Below are positions 56,774-64,000 of a stretch of 64,000 nt of DNA, one piece after another; the stretch's first letter is position 1, and every line of letters begins with the position of its first letter. Origin of the DNA: Grifola frondosa (taxonomy: Eukaryota; Basidiomycota; Agaricomycetes; Polyporales; Grifolaceae). Made by a program: the position numbers and the translations under genes. The stretch is taken from the NCBI GenBank assembly GCA_001683735.1, contig LUGG01000004.1, forward strand, positions 744,001-808,000, given 5' to 3'. Below the pieces are notes generated by a model. That model was given only the letters and a program-made list of their open reading frames with translations. It ran no database searches and was not told where the DNA came from.

Positions 56774-58171
56774 CATGGCCAGTTTGCACGACGTTGAACG
56801 AGCTGTCTCGAACGGCATTCCCCCTCCCAAGCTTGACCTTCCGGTGCGGTTTGTTGTGTATTGAATGCAGAATTCACGAGTTCACCCTGATATGTGCAGT
56901 ATCCTGATACCCCGGAGTTTATTACTGAGAATCTGCTGAAGTTGTTGGAGCTGACCCCGAATCCGTACGTGTTCAACGAGTGATTTTTCTCATAGCGAAT
57001 TCTCACGTTCGCACCCTTTGCAGCCGTCACAAATTCGTTTTGAAGAATCTGATTAAGCATTTGCACCAGTTCATCAATGAGACTAGGTAAGAATCCGCAT
57101 GCTCGCTTATCCTATGAAGCCATGCACATGATGGATTTGAAGTATTACTACCGAGGAATGGATGACCGCGATCCAGTTCCTCACGCGTGTTGGTCAGAAG
57201 TGCACAACTACCCGCCAGGAGTTCATTCTGTTCTCGGATATTCTTGGTGCGTCGGCGCTCGTCGATGCCATCAACAATCCTCCTGTTAGCGGAGGCACGG
57301 AGAGCAGCGTGCTCGGCCCATTCTTCCTTGAGGATGCGCCCGAAGGTCAGTGAAAGGTCTCCGATGACGAGCACTGTGCTGAATACAGAGACAGTCCAAT
57401 TTGGGGATTCCATCGCTTCGGAAGGCAAGGGGGAGTATATGTTCGTCGAGGGCCGCGTGTTGAGCACGGACGGCACTCCTATTCCTGGTGCGACGATCGA
57501 CACATGGGAGACAGATGCCTTTGGTCAGTGGCTACCTCATGTTTATCATCTCATCATTTTGAATGGCATCGTTCTTCGGAACTCCAGGATACTATGACGC
57601 CCAGTACAAGAACTTTGAGAAGCCCGATTGCCGAGGCCGCCTGCATTCTGGCGAGGACGGGCGTTATGGATATCGAGCCGTTGTGCCAGTTGCCTATCCA
57701 ATTCCTGGCGACGTGAGTCGAACATACGTGTGTTTAATTGTCCCCGGAGAATGACGTCTGTCCATGCAGGGCCCCGTCGGTGAAATGCTCGTAGCTCTTG
57801 GGCGACACAACATGCGCCCGAATCACTTGCATTTTGCGATTGAGGCGCCCGGCTACAATAAACTTGTCACTGCGCTCTATCCGGAGGGGGACGACTATCT
57901 AACTACGATGTGCTGTGTTTGGCGTCAAGAAGTCTTTGGTTGTGGTAGGTCTTCCGGTGACTTGTCTGTTGGTTGTGGCAATGCTGATTTTATTCAACAG
58001 AAACTGCAAGACATCAAAGATGAAGCTGAGGCACGCAAGCGTGGCTTCCCCAAGGGCGATTCGTTCAAGTTATTGCAGTTCGATATTGTCCTGGTCACCG
58101 AGGAGCAATCGAAGGCGGCGTTCGAGAAGTTTGCGAAAGAGCAAGCGCAGAAGGCCTCTGTCCGTTTCTGA
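56774..58171 (+). CDS. Intradiol ring-cleavage dioxygenase (catechol / hydroxyquinol 1,2-dioxygenase type)
   Basis: Non-heme Fe(III) enzyme that splits catechol or hydroxyquinol rings between the hydroxyls. Hydroxyquinol cleavage is the usual final ring-opening step for lignin-derived aromatics in these fungi. An N-terminal helical dimerisation part (MASLHDVERAVSNGIPPPKL, PEFITENLLKLLELTPNP, TAIQFLTRVGQKCTTTRQEF, ILFSDILGASALVDAINNPP) precedes the catalytic beta domain: SVLGPFFLEDAPE, YMFVEGRVLSTDGTPIPGAT, IDTWETDAFG, YYDAQYKNF, RGRLHSGEDGRYGYRAVVPV and MRPNHLHFAIEAPGYNKLVT. The Tyr pair and the H-x-H of RPNHLHF match the four iron ligands. It ends KEQAQKASVRF. The frame slips near 57910, where the family has a DAVFGVKKSLVV segment. 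No signal peptide, so intracellular. Confidence 0.88.
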
Positions 58172-58602
58172 TGTTCGGGAATTGTTGTACAATAGTGTGG
58201 ATATGTCTTTCGGATCGGAATGTACAATTGTATCTCGTGTTGACTTCATTGTGGTCGGAAACGCGTGGATGAGAGCAGGCTTGTGGGTCGAATTCCTCGA
58301 TATGTGTCATATCGGTCGATTTTGCCACCACCACGAGGTGATAGAGAGGTCGGCGGGTGGATCTGTATGTGAAGTTTGATAAGACATTGGTGGCGGTTTG
58401 TAGGGAGGCAAGATTCTCGAGGAAAAGAGCAGGCAGAGGCTCCCAGGAAGTTGCTGACGTGATGGACGCGGTGTTGGCCGGACCTCGTGTTTGCAACGAG
58501 GAGGATAGTAGTGTACTGGCACGCACTCTCAGCTTCGACACGGCCTCTATCTTTCTTCCCTCTCCGACGGTCCTTTGCAGTTCACTCACACCCACGATTA
58601 CC

Positions 58603-61600
58603 ATGGAGTCTATCAACAACAGAGATAATGTCTTCTCCAGAGGCCCATCTCCTCCCCCGCAGCCTCCACAGCACTTTCAACTTCCATCCTCCCGGTTGAG
58701 CGATCCCCATGTGTCGCCTGCTCCATCTCAACACGAAGCTGTCTCCAACTCCTCTACTAGTCATCTTGATTCGCTGTTCCATGGCTTGAACGCACCATCG
58801 GCCTCGCACACCAGTCCGCAGCCGAGCATTTTGGGCACAAGCACCTATCATGGCCATCAAGAGCAGCCCCATTCCGGCCCTGCTACTCCAGTTTCCGGCC
58901 ATGCTGGATCGGCCTCTTCGACCATGTCTGCTCAAATCAATCCGGCTGCAGAGAGGCAGAATGCTCTCCTGTCTCTGCTAGGCGCCGTCGCGCCTCCTAG
59001 TGCCAATATCCAGCCTGCGCCGATGGGTGGTCCGATGCCGCCACAGCAAGTGCCTACACCCCCAGGATCCGCTCCCAGGTCTGGAGTATCCAACAGTGAA
59101 TCTCAGGGAAAGTTCTTACTGGAACAGCTGATGTCAGGGTAAGTAGTCTATATTCACTTGCGCCATGCATTTAGCGACCGCACCACATGCGGCTTTTTTC
59201 CTTTCTGACTTACCGCAGCGCAACAGCTTGTCACCATTGTACTCTTATACTGTTTTCTGACTTGCTGCGTGGTTTATCTTTGTGTGTAGTAATACAACGA
59301 AATATAGTCACCCAGATACGCAGCAACAACCTCCCTCCGCTACCAGACCATCACCACCATATTTGCAAGCACCTCTTGAAGGACCCTCTCATCTCGAAGA
59401 CTTCAACGGCACTGAAAGCTCGTATACATCTCACGATCGAGAGATGCCCGATATGCATGCTGCTCCCATAACCCAACAGCGAGCCCCTTCTCCGACCCGC
59501 AGGTCCATGTTCGATTTCGTGTCACCGTTCGACGCGTTGGCGAACACATCATCCTCAACCATGAAGAGGAAGCCGCCACCGCAGCAGCCACAGCTTTCCG
59601 AAGACTCTTCTTGGACCTCCGTTTCCGACCCGAAGCGCAAGTCCGTCGAAAACCTTATGGACCAGCTAACCAGGGGACAGGCTCCCTTGCCTGCGCCGAC
59701 CCTTGCGATGGCCACTCCTTACGACCACTATGTCCCGTCTCCAGTGGAGGAGACGCCGCAGGCTGAGCCTGTGCAAACGAGGGCTTCCCGCCCTTTGCCC
59801 CCTCAACCCGCTCACCCTACATCTTCGCCGCGCTCGTCTCCTCCGAAACCACAGGGCTTGCCCACACGCCAGCAGCGTCGCTCTGCCGAGTCTCCAGTTG
59901 GTCCTCCCGGACCCCATGGTCCCTTCGGACCTGTAGGGGCGAGAGACAAGGAGAGCTCGCCGCTTCCTCATCATGCTTACAGAGCAGGTCCGGACAACAG
60001 AGCTAGAGGTCCAAAAGGCAAGAATACGAGCCCGAGGTGTGTCCATTGAATGATGTTTCCGGTAATGTTCTAATACCTGTCTGTCCCAGTTCGCAACCCC
60101 AGACTATTATCTTCGATGTTTCTCAACCTCTTGACGAGATCCAGGCACCTCGTGATGCCGTCAAGTCGACTGCCATTGCATTAGTCAAGGTTGATTCTAC
60201 GTTCCTTCCCGGAACTACGATTGGTGCAACTCAATGGGTTGCCTACGCCATGACCAAAGGTTTGTACTCATCAGATATGACCATGGAATCTACTGACGCG
60301 TAGACGTTTTTCTGTGAAGGCCGCGTGCGTGTCATCTCGCGTTCTAGCGGTGACCGCACTCTGCTGCAGCTGCCGTCGCTGTTCCCACCCCCACTGCCGT
60401 AAGTGATATGTCCGTCCATGGCGATAGACTTGCTGGTGTTACGTCCGATGGTGGCTTCGTCGTCTGGGAGTTGCCTGAGATTATCACCGATGACGTTCCG
60501 TGCGTATCTACTGACTCCTCTGCTGCGATGAAGCTGACACGTTAGATTTCAGTGGTAGGATCATGTTGTGTGTCTTGCCTCCGACTGACGTCGATGCTCT
60601 TCACGCTGTAAAATGGCATCCTCAGCAACCTGATTTGCTTGCGGTTGCGTCTGAGACGAACGTGTATCTCATCAACATTGCTGACGCCGCTCATATGTTC
60701 CGTGGAGAGCCCATCCCTCAGACGGAGTTGCACCGAATCGCCCAAATCTTCTCTGTTCCTTCTGTAGGTTCTTTTATTATTGCGTCAACATTTAGCACTG
60801 ATACTATCGTGTTTTGAAGCCAATCATTGCGCTTGATTTCGACGTCCCTCGCGCGGCATTCGCCACTATCTCGGAGGACTCCACCCTAACTATGTGGAAT
60901 ATCCGCGACAAGTTGCCGTTCTGGTCGAACAAGATCCGCGGCGATGATATGCCATCTTCGCTGACGTTCGTGGACGGAGGTGTGATTGTTGGTCGCAAGA
61001 ACGGTACGATCTTCCAGCTCCTTTCGATCATGGGTAGACAGACCTTGTCGACTGTGAAGTTCGTCAATGGATCGCAGGAAGATCCAGATATGTTCGGCCA
61101 CGCCAACTACGACTCTCGCATCCAGACGCTGTGGATTGCAAACAATCGGAGGGACAGCATGCTCGCTTTCAAACTGAACTTCGACGTTGCAACACCATCC
61201 CCTGGCGGCGACGAGATGGTGCGGGGTGCCTATTTCGACCAGGTCGTCGAGTTCAGCGGACCGAAGCGCACTATCCACTTCGTCATCCTGACGGCTGATC
61301 TTGATCCCACTGGCGAGGAAGCCCATGCTGCTTGCGTTGCCGCGAAGGTTCCTCCAGGGGAGTTGGCTCTTGTCGCATTCTCTGTGCATTCGACCGGTGT
61401 CGACCAAGTTCTGATTCGGAAAGAGTGGTACAATACCGCCCTGGCATCTGCTTCTGCTAGGTTCCCATCCTATCTCACTTCTGCATCGCCTCAGGCGACC
61501 GAGTCCAAGCCGCAGCGTAATCTTCCGCCAGTCGTCGTTCCGCCTGTGGTTCAGGGTCCTCCGCACCAGGCGTCTATGAACGTCGCTCCTCCCAGGATGA

Positions 61601-63483
61601 AGACCCCGCCTTCGGAAGAGGTCGAGATAGAGGTATCTCGGGAAGAAGGCGGACGCGGTCAGGACGGCAAGGGCAAGAACGCCAAGGGCAAGAATGTTGG
61701 CTGGAAGGACAAGGATGACAGTAACAAGGAGAAAGACGGGAAGAACCGCGGCGATGCCGCTGTCATCAACGAATCTCCTCTTGGTGTAGCTCTGTCTAAG
61801 GAGATCAGGAAAGTCGAGGAGAGCCTTCACACCCGGATCGGACGTCTTATCGCGAAGGAGCTTGATAAGCAGCGTACGTGGTTCGTGTTGTTATTCTCAT
61901 GCCATTATACTCACATGCTTGCATAGACCAACGTTTGGAAGATGCTCGCGCGAATGAGCAGGCGGCCGATTTCGTGCGCCAAGAGAAGATTCTGAAGCTG
62001 ATCTCAACCGAGCTGACGAAGAATACGACGCGCGTTGTCGAGATGGCAGTGAAATCTGAAGTCCAGAGTTCGGTGCTGCCTTCGCTGGAGAACATCACCA
62101 AGAGCGAGGTCAAGGCGGCATTGAGCAACCAGATTGCTAAAGGAGTGTCGGACTCGATGAAGCAGGCAAGTATTTGGTGTTGCAGTCCCATGTCGTATCT
62201 ATATTAATCTATCTATATAGAGCCTTCCGAATGAAATCGAAAGAATGCTGCTTCGGCCCGATGTTACTAACCATGTTGCTCGTACATTCTCATCCGTCGT
62301 GACGCCTCTTGTTGAGAGACAGGTCAAGGAGACGATCACGAAAAGTCTCATTCCCGCGTATACGCAGCAGTCTTCCGCGATGCACCAAGAGCTTTCCAGG
62401 GAAATTCACTCCGAGATCATGAATCTGAAGAAGGACGTGATTACTTGGCAGAGCGAGGCCCTCAGAGGGCAAGAGGTACGTCGGCCATCTCTGATTGTCG
62501 TTCATAACTTCATCACACTTCGTGCAGTCCTTGATCCGGGAACTGGAACAATCTGTCAGACTGCTGTCTGATCAAGTGAAATACTTGACTATGAATACGC
62601 CAGCTACTAGTCTTGGCCATCCTATGCAGACCCGTAACTCTCCTGGTCCGTCCGGCAGCGGACAGCTTCCTCCACAATTGAATCAATTGCTTCGACATGC
62701 CAATATGCAGCCTCCTATGTCCCAGCCATCTTCGGGCTACCAGTCTCATGCGCCCTATCAGCAGCAGCCTCCTCCGCCACAACAGCAGCAGCAGCAGCAG
62801 CAGCAACAACAACAGCAACAGCAACAGCCTATGATGCATGGTGGGACATGGTTCGGTCCCAGCATTGCTGCTCCACAAGCGTCTCATCCGACAGCACCTC
62901 CCCCAGTCCCACCGCCACAGCAAACCCACCAGATGATGCGCCCCACACCTCCACCCCAGACCGAGGAATGGGATGACACCTACTTGGCTGTACTCGGTTC
63001 TCAAGATACTCGACAACTCCGTGAGCTTCTCGCAAGGTCGAATCCTGAAGTTGTTATGCCGTTGAATGGCCGCGGCCCGCTATCGCAGGCGGTCATTCTC
63101 ACAATCGTTCATCGTGTAAGTCGAAGCGTTGTGCTTGGCAGACGTATGTCTGATCTGTCTTCGTCCAAACAGCTCTCGTCTGTCGTCGGTGAGACATCGC
63201 CTGTCGACGAATCCTTCAAGGTTTGCATGTGGTGGCTGCAGCGTGCCGCTAACGCTTTAAATACTGTTGTACGTTCACAGCGTATCATCGCAATCTCAAT
63301 CTGCTGACGTCATGCCAGGATCCTCTGATTGCTCCCTACGTGGCCCGAGTGTTGCCGAGCGTCCAGCAGATGCTGAATACGACGAAGCAACGGCTCGCTA
63401 TCCTCCCCGGTGGGCCGATGGAGACGACACATACGATTTCTGAGATCCAGGATGTTTTGAACCGCAAGCCGGTGCAAGGATAA
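58603..63483 (+). CDS. EDC4: Edc4/Ge-1-like mRNA decapping scaffold
   Basis: Large P-body scaffold. The start MESINNRDNVFSRGPSP opens a long Ser/Pro-rich disordered region. It includes short motifs (ERQNALLSLLGAV, GKFLLEQLMSG, SMFDFVSPFDALANTS, SVENLMDQLTRG) of the kind that bind decapping factors. A WD40-like domain follows: PQTIIFDVSQPLDEIQ, GRVRVISRSSGDRTLLQLPS, RLAGVTSDGGFVVWELPE, LHAVKWHPQQPDLLAVASET, ATISEDSTLTMWNIRDKLPF and QTLWIANNRRDSMLAFKLNF. A Lys/Asp-rich linker, long coiled coil (EIRKVEESLHTRIGRLIAKE, IHSEIMNLKKDVITWQSEAL) and polyglutamine tract precede the conserved C-terminal helical domain (EEWDDTYLAVLGSQDTRQLR, ELLARSNPEVVMPLNGRGPL, LSQAVILTIVHR, MWWLQRAANALNT, APYVARVLPSVQQMLNTTKQ). 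It ends NRKPVQG. Confidence 0.88.
62780..62827 (+). repeat. CAG/CAA repeat coding 16 glutamines in Edc4
   Basis: A mixed CAG and CAA tract inside the Edc4 coding region, flanked by Pro-rich sequence. The CAA interruptions are expected to limit length change. Confidence 0.9.
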
Positions 63484-64000
63484 GTCATTTTTTATGTAAC
63501 TGCTATCTGTTTGATCTTTTTCTTTGCTCCGCTTCATCGATTGCAGCGCATGAAAGTAAGAATACATATTGTGGTATGATGAATGACTGCCGCCTATTTT
63601 CTCCTGCTCCGTACTATATAATGTCTCCTTTGAGAGCCAGCTGTGACAAATTTGCTCTTACACGATTTCCAAGTTTCTCGGGCCCGGCCTCCGTCTGCTT
63701 TGTTGTTGTTCTCTTGGTAGTACTGTCGAAAATCCTGTACCGTTTTGTCATGACTCGAACGACTGCACGATGAATACAAATTGTCCGTTTCACAAACATG
63801 TCGATAGCCGCGGGAACACTTATACTGAAATGACAATGACCGAACCTTCGCTGCAGAGAAATAAGTATGAGAGCGGCGGAATTTGACCAGCGAACCGAAG
63901 GAGCGACATGCGGGGAATTGACGTAGATATGGTGGTGGAACAAGGACAGAGACACCTGGATACGGGGTTCTGAAGAATGCGACTGCGAACAATCTCAGGA
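63484..64000. other. 3' flank of Edc4, no supported gene to the window end
   Basis: Short open frames on both strands have no recognisable domain. The right edge may hold the flank of another gene. Confidence 0.5.

Noticed and set aside
1501..57910. Programmed ribosomal frameshifting as the cause of the many frame breaks
   Set aside because: The breaks lack shared slippery heptamers, fall in unrelated housekeeping genes and almost all have the same sign. Sequence error is simpler.
60886..61830. Long minus-strand open frame (314 codons)
   Set aside because: Antisense to the WD40 and linker part of Edc4, whose plus-strand protein is clearly conserved. The minus product is Arg/Leu-rich with no domain.
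1..64000. tRNA or rRNA genes
   Set aside because: No cloverleaf-compatible A/B boxes or rRNA core sequence were noticed by eye. A tRNAscan-SE run would settle this.

Overview
The window is nuclear DNA from a basidiomycete fungus, most likely a wood- or litter-decay Agaricomycete close to the Polyporales. Genes are packed closely on both strands. They are cut by many introns of about 50-60 nt with GT..AG ends. The protein families are typically fungal: Sfi1, a Zn2Cys6 activator, Qcr10, an Nsa1-type WDR74 protein, and a GH43+CBM35 exo-beta-1,3-galactanase of the kind known from Phanerochaete. No CRISPR array, operon, integrated virus or clear transposon was seen.

Layout. 1-7.3 kb: Nsa1 (ribosome biogenesis, runs off the left edge), the GID E3 ligase subunit Rmd5, and a long Sfi1 centrin-binding protein. 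7.5-15.4 kb: a small PIG-Y-like protein, an orphan basic/acidic ORF, mitochondrial ribosomal protein mL49 and a secreted galactanase. 15.4-25.6 kb: Pdx1/Snz vitamin B6 synthase, a small orphan gene, an Arg/Ser-rich protein, an L-type cyclin, the Rab GTPase Ypt1, a membrane-anchored pepsin-like protease and a zinc-ribbon protein. 25.6-27.8 kb holds no confident gene. 27.8-37.3 kb: a Zn2Cys6 transcription factor, Nop16, Qcr10, a HAD hydrolase and a penta-EF-hand protein. 37.6-44.4 kb: a peroxisomal (SKL) long-chain acyl-CoA synthetase, an MFS transporter and an orphan gene. 45.1-51.9 kb: an Argonaute diverging from the SRP receptor alpha subunit. 52.4-64 kb: a Ser-rich single-pass membrane protein, glyoxalase II, Sft2, an intradiol ring-cleavage dioxygenase and the decapping scaffold Edc4/Ge-1.

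The genes do not form one pathway. Two recurring themes are ribosome biogenesis (Nsa1, Nop16, mL49) and secretory traffic (Ypt1, Sft2, SRP receptor). Argonaute and Edc4 both act in cytoplasmic mRNA silencing and decay and lie about 10 kb apart.

The strongest window-wide signal is technical or evolutionary. At least 18 points in about 12 different genes need one extra base to restore a conserved protein. Most lie in short homopolymers, and several hit essential genes. Uncorrected single-base deletions in a long-read assembly explain this best. Exon ends and starts near those points are therefore approximate, and all boundaries were read by eye.
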